This document shows positions 1-13,097 of a stretch of 64,000 nucleotides of DNA, in pieces. This DNA is from Nitrosomonadales bacterium (GTDB taxonomy: Bacteria > Pseudomonadota > Gammaproteobacteria > Burkholderiales > Gallionellaceae). A program made the position numbers and the translations under genes. Every line of letters starts with the position of its first letter. Position 1 is the stretch's first letter. The stretch covers positions 1-64,000 of the forward strand of contig JACRAT010000016.1 in assembly GCA_016234685.1 (NCBI GenBank), written 5' to 3'. The notes beneath the pieces were generated by a model. It was given only the letters and a program-made list of their open reading frames with translations, ran no database searches and was not told the DNA's origin.

Positions 1-223
1 CCGACATCAGGCAGGGAGTGTTGGAGTATGAAGCTGTGTGGATTTGATGTATTGCCCGGAGACGGTGGCGCGCAGCGCTCGGTGCGGGACGGGCAAACCC
101 GACATCAGGCAGGGAGTGTTGGAGTATGAAGCTGTGTGGATTTGATGTATTGCCCGGAGACGGTGGCGCGCAGCGCTCGGTGCGGGACGGGCAAACCCGA
201 CATCAGGCAGGGAGTGTTGGAGT

Positions 224-246
<23 letters not shown>
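1..246 (+). repeat. 98-bp tandem repeat (two full units starting at 1 and 99, plus a partial third at 197 running into kdsA)
   Basis: Unit ccgacatcaggcagggagtgttggagtatgaagctgtgtggatttgatgtattgcccggagacggtggcgcgcagcgctcggtgcgggacgggcaaa recurs at 1 and 99. The third copy matches through the kdsA start with one change (aag to aaa in codon 2). Confidence 0.95.
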
Positions 247-2372
<2,126 letters not shown>

Positions 2373-2490
2373 CTCGTTCCGTCCGCACTGAGTACGGGCG
2401 TTGGCGTCATATCCTCAGCAACTCAAGGGTCTGTCCGCCTCGCCCGTATCCCGTGCGGATAGTCTGCAACGATCCACCGCTGGGTGAATG

Positions 2491-2826
2491 ATGCGAGCCG
2501 TGACCATCATCCTGTTCCTGCTTATCCTGCTATTGCAGTACCCGCTGTGGCTGGGGAAGGGCGGCTGGATGAAGGTTTACGACCTCGGCAAACAGCTCGA
2601 CGTGCAGAAGGCTGAGAATCAGAAAATCCAAGAGCGCAATGCTTTGATGGACGCAGAAGTGCGCGACCTCAAGCAAGGTACCGAAGCGATCGAGGGTTAT
2701 GCCCGCAACAAGATGGGCATGATTAAGCAGGGCGAAGTCTTCTTTCAGATTATCGATACCCCACAGCCCGCGCCCATCCCCGGTGCTGGCACTAGCAAGC
2801 CGGACGCCACTTCCGGTAAGGACTGA
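2491..2826 (+). CDS. ftsB: Cell division protein FtsB
   Basis: Short N-terminal TM segment plus coiled coil, [14 protein letters not shown]; located after eno. Confidence 0.85.
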   Translation: MRAVTIILFLLILLLQYPLWLGKGGWMKVYDLGKQLDVQKAENQKIQERNALMDAEVRDLKQGTEAIEGYARNKMGMIKQGEVFFQIIDTPQPAPIPGAGTSKPDATSGKD

Positions 2827-2845
2827 GCCTCTCGGCCCAGCATCC

Positions 2846-4756
2846 ATGCCGAATCCCACCCAAAAAATACTCCGTGAAGTCTTTGGCTACACCGCGTTTC
2901 GCGGCGCGCAGCAGGCCATCGTCGAGCACGTCGTAGCCGGTGGCGATGCGCTGGTGCTGATGCCCACCGGCGGTGGCAAGTCCTTGTGCTATCAGATTCC
3001 GGCTTTGATGCGCGATGGCGTCGGCATCGTGATCTCGCCGCTGATCGCGCTGATGCAGGATCAGGTCGATGCGCTCAAGCAGTTGGGCGTGTCTGCTGCA
3101 TTCCTCAACTCCAGTCTGGATGCGGAAGCCGCCCGTGAGGTGTATCGCCAGATATATCGCGGTGAACTGAAGCTGCTGTATGTCGCGCCGGAGCGGCTGA
3201 TGACGGAGGGGTTTTTAGGGTTGCTGGCCAAACTCAACGAGGCTTCCCCCATCCCAACCCTTCCCCCGGCGGGAGAAGGGCTTAACTTCCCTCTCCCGCC
3301 GGGAGAGGGGCTGAGGGTGAGGGAGTCCTCGGGCATCGCCCTGTTCGCCATCGACGAAGCCCACTGCGTCTCCCAATGGGGGCACGACTTTCGCCCCGAA
3401 TACCGCGCACTCACCGTGTTGTACGAGCGCTTCCCCAACGTGCCGCGCATCGCGCTGACCGCCACGGCGGATGCGCCCACACGGCGCGAGATCGTCGAAC
3501 GGCTGGCGCTGGAGCAGGCGCAGCAGTTCGTCTCCAGCTTCGACCGTCCCAACATCCGCTACCGCGTCACGCTCAAAGATAACGCGCGCAAACAATTGCA
3601 GACCTTCCTCGAAACCGAGCACCCGAGCGATGCTGGCATCGTGTATTGCCTGTCTCGGAAAAAAGTCGAGGAGACGGCGGATTGGCTGAAGGGGCAGGGC
3701 TGGGATGCGTTGCCCTACCACGCCGGACTGGATGTCGCCGTGCGCAACGCCAATCAGCGCCGCTTCCTGCGCGAGGAGGGCGTCATCATGGTCGCCACCG
3801 TTGCCTTCGGCATGGGCATAGACAAGCCCAATGTGCGCTTCGTCGCTCACCTCGATCTGCCCAAAAGCATGGAAGGTTATTATCAGGAGACTGGCCGCGC
3901 CGGGCGCGACGGCTTGCCTGCAAATGCCTGGATGGCCTACGGGCTGGGCGATGTGGTATCGATGCGGCAGATGCTGTTGTCCGGCGACGCGCCCGAAGAG
4001 CGCAAGCGCGTCGAACTGCAAAAGCTCGATGCGCTGCTGGGTTTCTGCGAATCCACCGATTGCCGCCATCAAACCATCCTGCGCTATTTCGGCGAGGAGC
4101 ATCCCGGCGATTGCGGCCAGTGCGACAACTGCCTGACGCCGGTGGATACCTGGGATGCGACCGAGGCTGCGCGCATGGCGCTGTCCTGCGTGTATCGCAC
4201 CGGCCAGCGCTTCGGCGTCTCCCATCTGATCGACGTGCTGCTCGGCAAAGCAACCCCAAAAGTCGAGCAGTTCAACCACCAGCAGCTTTCCACTTTCGGC
4301 ATCGGCAACGGACTTACCCAGCAACAATGGAGCAGCGTGTATCGCCAACTGGTTGCTGCCGGGTTCATCAATGTGGACATGGAGGCCTACGGCGGATTGC
4401 GCCTAGCGGAAGAAGCGCGTCCGGTATTGCGCGGCGAACAGTCGGTCTGGCTGCGCCGCGATGCCGAGCCGGTCAAGCGCCGCAACACTCGCGCCGAACG
4501 TGGTTCGCGTTTGCGCGAAGCTTTTGCCGATGCTCACGAAGAGCCGCTCTGGCAGGCGCTCAAAGCCAAACGCATGGAGTTGGCCCGTGAGCAGGGCGTG
4601 CCGCCTTACGTTATCTTCCACGACAGCACCTTGCTGGAGCTACTCAACCGCCGCCCACAATCGTTCAACGAGATGGCGCAGATCAGCGGCATCGGGCAGG
4701 CCAAGCTGGTGAAGTACGGTGATGCGTTCTTGCAGGTGCTGGCCGAGCAGGCGTAG
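2846..4756 (+). CDS. recQ: ATP-dependent DNA helicase RecQ, with an in-frame repeat-derived insertion before the DEAH motif
   Basis: [40 protein letters not shown]-terminal HRDC-like region. Confidence 0.95.
   Translation: MPNPTQKILREVFGYTAFRGAQQAIVEHVVAGGDALVLMPTGGGKSLCYQIPALMRDGVGIVISPLIALMQDQVDALKQLGVSAAFLNSSLDAEAAREVYRQIYRGELKLLYVAPERLMTEGFLGLLAKLNEASPIPTLPPAGEGLNFPLPPGEGLRVRESSGIALFAIDEAHCVSQWGHDFRPEYRALTVLYERFPNVPRIALTATADAPTRREIVERLALEQAQQFVSSFDRPNIRYRVTLKDNARKQLQTFLETEHPSDAGIVYCLSRKKVEETADWLKGQGWDALPYHAGLDVAVRNANQRRFLREEGVIMVATVAFGMGIDKPNVRFVAHLDLPKSMEGYYQETGRAGRDGLPANAWMAYGLGDVVSMRQMLLSGDAPEERKRVELQKLDALLGFCESTDCRHQTILRYFGEEHPGDCGQCDNCLTPVDTWDATEAARMALSCVYRTGQRFGVSHLIDVLLGKATPKVEQFNHQQLSTFGIGNGLTQQQWSSVYRQLVAAGFINVDMEAYGGLRLAEEARPVLRGEQSVWLRRDAEPVKRRNTRAERGSRLREAFADAHEEPLWQALKAKRMELAREQGVPPYVIFHDSTLLELLNRRPQSFNEMAQISGIGQAKLVKYGDAFLQVLAEQA
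3243..3330. repeat. Dispersed palindromic repeat (CCCTCTCCC/GGGAGAGGG family) inside recQ
   Basis: cccttcccccggcgggagaaggg...ccctctcccgccgggagaggggctgagggtgaggg; related to copies at 41628-41744 and 43190-43288. Confidence 0.8.
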
Positions 4757-4954
4757 TGGCAAGGTTCGTTACCGGATTTTTCGCTTGTGCCGGGGGGAAT
4801 CTGGGCTAAGATTCCGGCTGGTTTCTACGGGCATTCGGCAGGCGATGGGCAGGGGTGAGATGGTTTACTTCATTAGGGCGAAAGAGACAAGGTGGCATTC
4901 GGCAAGGTCGGTTCCACTTCTTGTATCGGCACGGCCTGCGCCTGTTTTTCAGAC

Positions 4955-7900
4955 ATGAGACGCCGTTTCACGATCCGCGCGCAATTGTTGGGGTTGGTGG
5001 CGGCCGTCGCCCTGCCCATGGTGGGCATCCTCGCCTATACCATCTATGACGACGCCCGGCAGCGGATAGGTGAGGTGCGTTTCACTGCCCACATGCTGGC
5101 GGTGACGGCCTCTTCCGACATCGACCGGGTGTTGCTCGCTAACCGCGATTTTCTGGTGCAAATGTCCAAGCGACCTATCATCCGCAAGATGAATGCGGCC
5201 AACTGCGACCAAGTGCTGTGGGATTTTCGTGAGCTGTTCCCCAAGTCGGCGAACATGACCGTAATCGATATGAGCGGCGTGGCGATCTGTTCTGCGGTGC
5301 CCCAGCCGGGTGGCAAGCCAGTGTCCGTGGCCGGGGCGGACTGGTTCAAAAAATCGCTCGCCGAAGACGGATTCGTGGTGAGCGATCCGTTCCTCGGCCC
5401 GATCACGGGCCGCTGGGTGACGGTGCTGACCTATCCCATCCACGACGATCAGGGCAGGAAGGTCGGTTTTCTTGGTTTGCCGCTCGATCTGGCGCTGTAT
5501 GAACCTAATCTGTCGAATGCTACGCTGATCGCGGGCACGACCATCGGTGTCGTCACCAGCAAGGGCACTTATGTCTGGCGCAATCTGGATACCGAGCACT
5601 GGGTCGGCAGGAACGTGATGGCGCATCCGACGATCCAAGCGTTGCTGTCCGGTATCGAGGGGGAAATGCCGGGTATCGATTCCGTCTCCAGATTCTATGA
5701 CGTGCATGGGACCAAAGGCACGGATTGGCGGGTGTACGTGGGCATCCCGACCAGCGCCGTGTATACGCAACTGCGCAGTACACTGCTCAGAAATGCCCTG
5801 CTGGGGCTCTTCAGTCTCATGCTCATTCTTGGTGTCGCCTGGCTCATCGCCCGTCGGGTGGCCCATCCGATCAGGATGCTGGCAGCGACTGCGCGTGAAG
5901 TCAGGAGCGGGAGACAGGACGCGCGGGCAGAGCTGGGTGGCCCGCCCGAGATCGTCGAGGTCGCACAGGAATTCAACGATATGCTGAATGTCCGTCAGCG
6001 GGTGGAGGCCGCTCTACGGGAGAGCGAGACCAGACTCTCTCAAGCCCTGAAGATCGCCCGGCTGGCGCATTGGGAGTACGAGGTAGCCAGCGACGAGTTC
6101 ATTCTCAACGACCAGTATTACTCGCTGCACCACACCACTGCCGAGCAGATGGGGGGCTATCGTCTGAGCGCTGCGGAGTTCGCCCGGCGGCTGGTGCATC
6201 CTGATGATGCCCGGCGGGTGGGGGAAGGCATCCGGGAGGCCTTGATCTCGCTAGACGCCAATCTCTTCCTTCAGACCGAGGCACGGATCATCTGCGCCGA
6301 CGGTGAAGCTTACTGGGTGCTGGTGCATTACAAGGTCGAGAAAGATGCGCAAGGAAAGATGATCCGTTTGCTGGGTACCATGCAGGATATCAGCGAGCGC
6401 AAGCGTGGCGAACAGAGTCAGAAGCGGTTGAATCGTGCGCTCAAGCTACTGAGCGATTGCAATACAGCGCTGGTACATGCTGTCGATGAGTCCTGCTTGC
6501 TGGCCGAGATATGTCGGTTAGTGGTCGAGCAGGGCGGTTATCGCATGGCTTGGGTAGGTTATGCCGAGCATGATGAGCAGCAAACGGTGCGTCCTGTCGC
6601 CCAGTTCGGCGACACGGCGGGGTATCTGGGACGAGCGAAGATTTTCTGGTCAGACAGCGAACAGGGGCGGGGGCCGACGGGGACGGCGATCAGGACGGGA
6701 GTGACCGATATCAATCAGGACTTTTCATCCAGTTCGCGCATGGCCTTGTGGCGCGAGGCTGCGCTGGCGCAGGGTTATCGTTCCAGCATCGCCTTGCCGC
6801 TAGCAGGCGGCAAACGGGTACTGGGTGCGCTCACCATTTATTCCGCCGAGCCAGAGGTTTTCGGTCAGGATGAGGTGAGATTGCTGGAGGAGCTGGCCAA
6901 CGATCTGGCGTTCGGTATCGAGGCCCTGCGTATGCGCATCGAACATGAGGGGACTGAAAAGCGGCTGGAGTTCCTAGCCCATCACGACACTCTGACCGGC
7001 TTGCCCAACCGGCTGTTGTTGCGTGACCGCTTCGCGCAGGCGGCCTCGCAGGCGGATCGGGACCACTCCGGCGTCGCCGTGTTATTCCTCGATCTGGATA
7101 ATTTCAAGCAGGTCAACGATACGCTGGGTCACAATTACGGCGACAAGCTGCTGGTCAGCGTGGTCGAGCGCCTGCGCGGCTGTCTGCGCGACAGCGATAC
7201 GATCAGCCGTCAGGGCGGCGACGAGTTCGTTGTGCTGTTGCCGCATTCGCACAATCTGGTCGGCATCGGTGGAGTCGCCCGGAACATCGTCGAGGTGTTT
7301 GCCGAGTCTTTCGAGATAGATGGGTATCAGATCAACACCTCGTTCAGTATCGGCATCAGTCTGTATCCCGACGACGGGCGGGAGTTCGACACGCTGCTCA
7401 AGAAGGCGGATACCGCGCTGTATCAGGCCAAGGACAGCGGGCGCGACACTTATCACTTCTTCTCCGAAAAGATGAACATCGACGCCCAGGAGCAGTTGCA
7501 TCTACAGGGGCAGTTGCGCAATGCGGTGAGGAGTCAGGAATTCAGGCTGTACTACCAGCCGCAGATCGATATTCTCAGCGGGTACATCGTCGGTGCGGAA
7601 GCGCTGGTGCGCTGGCAGCACCCCGAACTGGGGCTGGTGCCTCCCGGCAAGTTCATCCCGCTGGCTGAACGAAGCGGGCTGATTATCCCCATAGGCGAAT
7701 GGGTGCTCAACGAGGCCTGCCGGCAGGCGCAGCGCTGGCGCGAGCAGGGCCACCTGCTGGTGATGGCGGTCAACCTTTCCGCCTTGCAGTTCAAGCGCGG
7801 GAATCTGCTGGAGACCGTGGATAAGGCGCTCAAGGAATCCGGTCTGAGCGCCGGGCAGTTGGAACTGGAACTGACCGAGTCCATCCTGTTGCAGGATGTC

Positions 7901-8278
7901 GACGTCGCGCTCAGGACCTTGCGCAGTTTGAAGGAGATGGGCGTGAAACTGTCCATCGACGATTTCGGCACGGGCTATTCCAGCCTGTCTTATCTGAAGC
8001 GACTGGCGGTGGACAAGCTCAAGGTCGATCAATCATTTGTGCGCGACATGGCCAGCGATCCCGACTCGGCGGCGATCGTCCGCGCCGTCATCCAGTTGGG
8101 GCACACCCTGCAACTGACCGTCATCGCCGAAGGGGTGGAGGATGACGCTCAGCTGGCCTTCCTGCGCAACTATGGCTGCGATGAGGCGCAGGGATATTTG
8201 TTCAGTCGCCCTGTTCCCGCCGGGGAGTTCATCGGCCTGATCGAGGGCGATCCCGATCGCGGCAGTGCTGTTTCGTGA
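4955..8278 (+). CDS. Sensory GGDEF/EAL protein (periplasmic sensor-HAMP-PAS-GAF-GGDEF-EAL)
   Basis: SRQGGDEFVVLL, GAEALVRWQHPE, DDFGTGYSSLSYLK; N-terminal TM and HAMP-like region. ORF is open from 4892. Confidence 0.92.
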   Translation: MRRRFTIRAQLLGLVAAVALPMVGILAYTIYDDARQRIGEVRFTAHMLAVTASSDIDRVLLANRDFLVQMSKRPIIRKMNAANCDQVLWDFRELFPKSANMTVIDMSGVAICSAVPQPGGKPVSVAGADWFKKSLAEDGFVVSDPFLGPITGRWVTVLTYPIHDDQGRKVGFLGLPLDLALYEPNLSNATLIAGTTIGVVTSKGTYVWRNLDTEHWVGRNVMAHPTIQALLSGIEGEMPGIDSVSRFYDVHGTKGTDWRVYVGIPTSAVYTQLRSTLLRNALLGLFSLMLILGVAWLIARRVAHPIRMLAATAREVRSGRQDARAELGGPPEIVEVAQEFNDMLNVRQRVEAALRESETRLSQALKIARLAHWEYEVASDEFILNDQYYSLHHTTAEQMGGYRLSAAEFARRLVHPDDARRVGEGIREALISLDANLFLQTEARIICADGEAYWVLVHYKVEKDAQGKMIRLLGTMQDISERKRGEQSQKRLNRALKLLSDCNTALVHAVDESCLLAEICRLVVEQGGYRMAWVGYAEHDEQQTVRPVAQFGDTAGYLGRAKIFWSDSEQGRGPTGTAIRTGVTDINQDFSSSSRMALWREAALAQGYRSSIALPLAGGKRVLGALTIYSAEPEVFGQDEVRLLEELANDLAFGIEALRMRIEHEGTEKRLEFLAHHDTLTGLPNRLLLRDRFAQAASQADRDHSGVAVLFLDLDNFKQVNDTLGHNYGDKLLVSVVERLRGCLRDSDTISRQGGDEFVVLLPHSHNLVGIGGVARNIVEVFAESFEIDGYQINTSFSIGISLYPDDGREFDTLLKKADTALYQAKDSGRDTYHFFSEKMNIDAQEQLHLQGQLRNAVRSQEFRLYYQPQIDILSGYIVGAEALVRWQHPELGLVPPGKFIPLAERSGLIIPIGEWVLNEACRQAQRWREQGHLLVMAVNLSALQFKRGNLLETVDKALKESGLSAGQLELELTESILLQDVDVALRTLRSLKEMGVKLSIDDFGTGYSSLSYLKRLAVDKLKVDQSFVRDMASDPDSAAIVRAVIQLGHTLQLTVIAEGVEDDAQLAFLRNYGCDEAQGYLFSRPVPAGEFIGLIEGDPDRGSAVS

Positions 8279-8349
8279 TTGATGCATCCCCGCACTTAGG
8301 GCAAGATGCGCGCTTCGAATTTCATACCAACCTTTGATAGAGAATACAC

Positions 8350-9054
8350 ATGGGCGCACAGTGGAAAGCCAGACACAAAGAAATCGCAGCCAACGCCAAG
8401 GGCAAGATCTTCGGAAAACTCGCCAAGGAGATCATGGTCGCAGCCAAGGGCGGCGCTGACCCCGACTCGAATTCGCGTCTGCGCCTCGTGGTCGAGCAAG
8501 CCAAAAAAGCCTCCATGCCCAAAGACACGCTGGATCGTGCCATCAAGAAGGGCGCAGGTCTGCTGGACGGCGGTGCGCATCTGGAACGCTTGGTCTACGA
8601 AGGTTTCGCGCCGCATCGCGTGCCGGTGATCGTCGAATGCCTGTCCGACAACATCAACCGTACCAAATCCAGCATGAACGTGCTGTTCCGTAAAGGTCAG
8701 CTCGGTCCGGAAGGCTCGGTGTCATGGGATTTCAGCTACGTCGGCATGATCGAAGCCACGCCGAACAGTAAGGGTGCCGACGCCGAACTCGCCGCCATCG
8801 AAGCCGGTGCGCAAGACTTCGAGCCCTCCGAAGAAGGCGCGACGCTGTTTATTACCGACACCACCGACCTGGATGCCGTGTGCAAAGCGCTGCCTGAACA
8901 AGGATTCACCGTCACTTCGGCCCAACTTGGCTACCGTCCGAAGAACCCCGTCACTATCAGCAATGATGCCGAACTCGAAGAAGTGCAAGCCTTCCTCGAA
9001 GCCATCGACGAAGACGATGACGTGCAGAATGTGTATGTGGGGCTGGCAGGGTAG
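8350..9054 (+). CDS. yebC: YebC/PmpR family transcriptional/translation regulator
   Basis: [28 protein letters not shown]. Confidence 0.9.
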   Translation: MGAQWKARHKEIAANAKGKIFGKLAKEIMVAAKGGADPDSNSRLRLVVEQAKKASMPKDTLDRAIKKGAGLLDGGAHLERLVYEGFAPHRVPVIVECLSDNINRTKSSMNVLFRKGQLGPEGSVSWDFSYVGMIEATPNSKGADAELAAIEAGAQDFEPSEEGATLFITDTTDLDAVCKALPEQGFTVTSAQLGYRPKNPVTISNDAELEEVQAFLEAIDEDDDVQNVYVGLAG

Positions 9055-9397
9055 GCGCGGGTTGCTTCCCGTGTGTTGAGTTGAGGACACTGAAGCGGTA
9101 GCTGTCACTCCGGCTTCAGTGTCATTCCTAGCTGACGTAGCCCAGAGTAAGGGCAAAACTCTATTCGACCAGAACGTGCGCGTCTGAGGAATTGACCACC
9201 TCCCGCCGTCCCCGTATATTCCGCCCCCATGCGAACGCATTCCCAAAACCTCTCTGCGGCGATCATCGCCAAGCGACTGTGGCTAATAGCCCACAGCCGC
9301 CGCACGTTCCTGTTCTAATCATGTCAATCGGGCAACGGCGGGTCTTTCCGCGTTGCCTAGCTTGAGACCCGTTCAGCCTAACTTAGGGTCTTCAATC

Positions 9398-10333
9398 ATG
9401 GCGCAGCAATCCAGCAACTCATCTTTCCGACAACACGCAGCACTCGGCGTGGTCTTTGCGCTGCTCGCGGCAGTGGGCTTTTCGGCCAAGGCGATTCTGG
9501 TGAAGCTGGCTTATCTGGAGGCCAGTGTGGATGCGGTGACGCTGCTGGCGTTGCGCATGGGTTTCGCCGTGCCGTTCTTCATCGCCGTGGCGGTGTGGCT
9601 GCGCTATTTCGCACCGGCTGAGCCGCTCACGCGGCGTGATTGGTTGCTGGTAATGGGCTTGGGGCTGGTCGGTTATTACCTGTCGAGTTACCTCGATTTC
9701 CTCGGGCTGCAATACATCTCCGCCGGTCTGGAGCGTCTCATCCTGTTCCTTTATCCGACCATGACGGTGATCCTTGCCGCTTTGCTGCACCGGCGCGGCA
9801 TCGGTCGCAAGACGCTGGCGGCGATGGCCTTGAGCTATGCCGGCATCGCGCTGGTCTTCGTGCATGATGCGGGAGCGGGGCAGGGCAGCGACCTTGTGCT
9901 GGGAGCGGTGCTGGTGTTCTTCAGCACCTTGTCGTACTCGCTGTATCTGGTCGGCGCAGGCCACGCCATAGCCCGCATCGGTGCGTTGCGCTTCACCGCC
10001 TACGCCTCCATCGTGGCGAGTGTCGCCTGTTTGGTGCAGTTCGCCGTGATGCGTCCGATCAGCGCACTGGAATTGCCGTTGCACGTGTATCAGCTTGCCA
10101 TCGCGATGGCGTTGTTCTCCACCGTGTTGCCGGTGTTCTTCTTGTCCTACGCGATACGTCGCATCGGCTCAGGCAACGCCTCGCTGATCGGCTCCATCGG
10201 CCCGGTCAGCACCATCTACATGGCTTATCTGTTCTTGGGCGAGAGCATCTCGCTGTTGCAGATCGCCGGTTCGGCGTTGGTGTTGGCTGGCGTGCTTATC
10301 ATCAGCCTGAACAGCCAAAGCGTGGGAAAATGA
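9398..10333 (+). CDS. EamA/DMT family transporter
   Basis: Multiple TM segments with the two-fold EamA pattern. Confidence 0.85.
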   Translation: MAQQSSNSSFRQHAALGVVFALLAAVGFSAKAILVKLAYLEASVDAVTLLALRMGFAVPFFIAVAVWLRYFAPAEPLTRRDWLLVMGLGLVGYYLSSYLDFLGLQYISAGLERLILFLYPTMTVILAALLHRRGIGRKTLAAMALSYAGIALVFVHDAGAGQGSDLVLGAVLVFFSTLSYSLYLVGAGHAIARIGALRFTAYASIVASVACLVQFAVMRPISALELPLHVYQLAIAMALFSTVLPVFFLSYAIRRIGSGNASLIGSIGPVSTIYMAYLFLGESISLLQIAGSALVLAGVLIISLNSQSVGK

Positions 10334-10357
10334 GGCCTGTGAAGCTGGAGGGATGAG

Positions 10358-10774
10358 ATGAGAGCATGGTTGTTGGTGGGGGCGTTGTTGTGCTGCCGCG
10401 AGGTTTGGGCGCTGGACGCAGACGATGCCAAGGTGAAAGTCACGCAGCTGATGAAGACCACACAGAGTTGGGACGGCAAGCCGCTGACTTATCCTGCCGG
10501 GCAAGCTGAAGTCACCGGCCTGATCGTCGAGATAGCGCCGGGGGCGGAGACCGGCTGGCATCTGCATCCCGTCCCTTCGTTCGCGCTGCTGCTCGAAGGC
10601 AGTTTGGAAGTCTTGCTGGAAGATGGCCGGATACGGCGTTTGGAAGCGGGCGATTCGCTGGCCGAAGTCGTCTCCACTTGGCACAACGGGCGCAGCGTGG
10701 GCACAGTCCCGGTGCGCATCGTCGTGTTCTACACCGGTGCAGTCGGCCAGCCGCTCACCGTCAAGCGCCACTGA
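10358..10774 (+). CDS. Cupin domain protein with N-terminal signal
   Basis: GWHLHPVPSFALLLEGSLEVLLEDG cupin motif; hydrophobic N-terminus. Confidence 0.75.
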   Translation: MRAWLLVGALLCCREVWALDADDAKVKVTQLMKTTQSWDGKPLTYPAGQAEVTGLIVEIAPGAETGWHLHPVPSFALLLEGSLEVLLEDGRIRRLEAGDSLAEVVSTWHNGRSVGTVPVRIVVFYTGAVGQPLTVKRH

Positions 10775-10795
10775 TCTGACACTAAAGGAAAAAGA

Positions 10796-11260
10796 ATGAA
10801 ACAACTGAATGATTCGATGCTGGATGCCCTGTCGGAACAAGCGCGGCAATCGCCGCGTTTCCGTGCCAACCACAATCTGCACGAGCAACTGAGCGATCCG
10901 ATACAGCGTCTGGCCATCGCCATGGAGCCGGACACGCTGGTCGCGCCGCACCGCCATCCGCACACTTGGGAGATGCTGTTTGCCCTGCGCGGACGCTTCA
11001 TCGTGCTAGTGTTCGACGACGTAGGCAAAGTGCTGGCGCGCATCGTGTTGAGCGAGGGGTGCAGCGTCGCCGAGATCCCCATCGGTGCTTGGCACGGCGT
11101 GTTGTCGCTGGATGCCGGCGGCATCATCTTCGAGGTCAAGCATGGCCCTTACCAGCCCATCCCGGCGTGCGACGCAGCCAGCTGGGCGCGGGGCCAAGAC
11201 GCAGCGACCATCAATGCTTGGTACGCCCGCGCCAGCGTAGGCTCGGTCTTTCCCGCTTGA
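10796..11260 (+). CDS. WbuC-like cupin-fold protein
   Basis: APHRHPHTWEMLFALRGRFIVLVFDDVG. Confidence 0.7.
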   Translation: MKQLNDSMLDALSEQARQSPRFRANHNLHEQLSDPIQRLAIAMEPDTLVAPHRHPHTWEMLFALRGRFIVLVFDDVGKVLARIVLSEGCSVAEIPIGAWHGVLSLDAGGIIFEVKHGPYQPIPACDAASWARGQDAATINAWYARASVGSVFPA

Positions 11261-11267
11261 ACTTGCG

Positions 11268-13097
11268 ATGACGCTGGACTGGAAAGACGGCCAGCCGTTC
11301 TCCACCCGCTTCGACGATGTGTATTTCTCCACCGATTCCGGGCTGGAAGAGACGCGCCACGTCTTTCTGCACGGCAATCGGTTACCCGAGCGTTTCGCTG
11401 CGCTGAGCGCTGGCGACAGTTTCGCCATCGGTGAGACAGGCTTCGGCACGGGCCTTAACTTTTTGTGCGCCAGCCAGTTGTTCCAGCAGGTCGCCGCTTC
11501 TGGCGCAACTCTAGATTTCTTCAGCACGGAAAAATTCCCCTTGAGTGACGAGGAGTTGCGCGCCTCACTTGAACTATGGCCCGAACTCGGCGAGCTGGCG
11601 GGAGCCCTACTTGCCTGCTGGCGGCGACGTGTGCCGGGCTGGAATCGCTGGTCGTTCTGCGGCGGTCGGGTGCGCCTCACGCTGGTGCTGGCGGATGTGG
11701 CGGAAGCCCTGTCCGAGCTAGCTATGGGCAGCGTCGATGCCTGGTTCCTAGATGGCTTCGCTCCCTCGCGCAACCCTGAGATGTGGGCGCAGCCGGTGCT
11801 GGCGCAACTCACCCGAACCTCCCGTCCCGGTGCGACCTTTGCCACCTACACCAGCGCAGGCTGGGTGCGGCGCGGGCTGGCCGAGGCCGGGTTTCGCGTC
11901 GAGCGCGTGCCCGGCTACGGGCGTAAACGCGAGATGGCGCGCGGCGAGCTGCTGCGTCTTGCCGATGATGTGCGGCCTAGCCGCAGGCCGCGAACCGCGC
12001 TGGTCGTCGGCGCAGGCTTGGCCGGATGTGCCGCAGCTCATGCCTTGGCGCAGCGCGGCATCGGCGTGACGCTGGTCGACCGCGCCGCCAGCCTCGCCAG
12101 CGGCGCATCCGGCAACCCGCGCGGCATCCTCCACGCCCGCTTCGCTGCCGGGATGAATCCGCTGCATCGCTTCGTACTCGCCGCTTACGGCCACGCGCTG
12201 GCGCTGCTGGACGAAGTGCTGCCGGTGGATGGCGTGGCGCGGGCCGAGTGCGGCTTGCTGCAACTGGAATTTTCTGAGAACGAGGCGAAGCGCATCGGCA
12301 AACTCGCCAGCTTGGATTGGCCGCCACATCTGTTGCAGATCCTCGATGCGGCAGCGGCCTCGCAACAGACCGGCCTCGCGCTGGAGCAGGGCGGGCTGTG
12401 GTTCCCCGCTGGCGGTTGGGTTGTGCCGCCGCAAGTCTGCGCGCGGCTGGCGAGTGCCGCCGTGCAGCGTTTGCAGCACGAGGTCGTCGCGATCAGTCGG
12501 GCGGATCACGGCTGGCGGGTGACGGGGAGCAATGCGCAGGGTGTAGTCTGGGTGGAAGAGGCCGACATCGTGGTGGTGTGCAACGGGCACCAAGCCCGTA
12601 CTTTAGCGTCGTTCGCCAACTTTCCACTGACGCCGGTGCGCGGCCAGATCACCGAGCTACCCGCTACCCCGCGCAGCAGTGCCATCCAGCCGATACTTTG
12701 CGCCGAGGGCTATTGTGCCCCGGCGCAAGATGGCCGCCACGTCGCAGGCGCGACCCATGCCTTTGACGACGAATCGCTGGAAGTCCGCCCCGCCGACCAC
12801 GCCGAGAATCTGGCAAAACTGGCCGAGCACATTTCCAGTTTGAGCCGCGCCCTAGGCGAACCCGCGATAGATGCACTCACTGGCCGCGCCTCCGTGCGCT
12901 GCTCCGCGCCCGGTGCTACGCCGCTGGTCGGCGAGGTGTCGCCGGGATTGTTCTGTAGCCTAGCCCACGGCACGCGCGGCCTGCTCACCGCTGGACTTTC
13001 AGCAGAACTGATCGCCGCTGCGGCCTGTGGCCAACTCCAGCCAGTGCCTAACTCCGTGCTTGCCGCACTCAGCCCCGCAAAGCGGGTGCGCGGCTAA
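11268..13097 (+). CDS. mnmC: Bifunctional tRNA mnm5s2U biosynthesis protein MnmC
   Basis: N-terminal methyltransferase (GETGFGTGLNFL, DAWFLDGFAPSRNPEMW) and C-terminal FAD oxidoreductase (VVGAGLAGCAAAHALAQRG). Confidence 0.93.
   Translation: MTLDWKDGQPFSTRFDDVYFSTDSGLEETRHVFLHGNRLPERFAALSAGDSFAIGETGFGTGLNFLCASQLFQQVAASGATLDFFSTEKFPLSDEELRASLELWPELGELAGALLACWRRRVPGWNRWSFCGGRVRLTLVLADVAEALSELAMGSVDAWFLDGFAPSRNPEMWAQPVLAQLTRTSRPGATFATYTSAGWVRRGLAEAGFRVERVPGYGRKREMARGELLRLADDVRPSRRPRTALVVGAGLAGCAAAHALAQRGIGVTLVDRAASLASGASGNPRGILHARFAAGMNPLHRFVLAAYGHALALLDEVLPVDGVARAECGLLQLEFSENEAKRIGKLASLDWPPHLLQILDAAAASQQTGLALEQGGLWFPAGGWVVPPQVCARLASAAVQRLQHEVVAISRADHGWRVTGSNAQGVVWVEEADIVVVCNGHQARTLASFANFPLTPVRGQITELPATPRSSAIQPILCAEGYCAPAQDGRHVAGATHAFDDESLEVRPADHAENLAKLAEHISSLSRALGEPAIDALTGRASVRCSAPGATPLVGEVSPGLFCSLAHGTRGLLTAGLSAELIAAAACGQLQPVPNSVLAALSPAKRVRG

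Noticed and set aside
3215-4348. 377-aa minus-strand ORF antisense to recQ
   Set aside because: Overlaps the recQ core and lacks domain-like sequence.
9055-9397. Possible sRNA or vestigial gene between yebC and the EamA transporter
   Set aside because: Only a short imperfect hairpin (ctgtggct-aat-agcccacag) was seen; not enough to support a feature.
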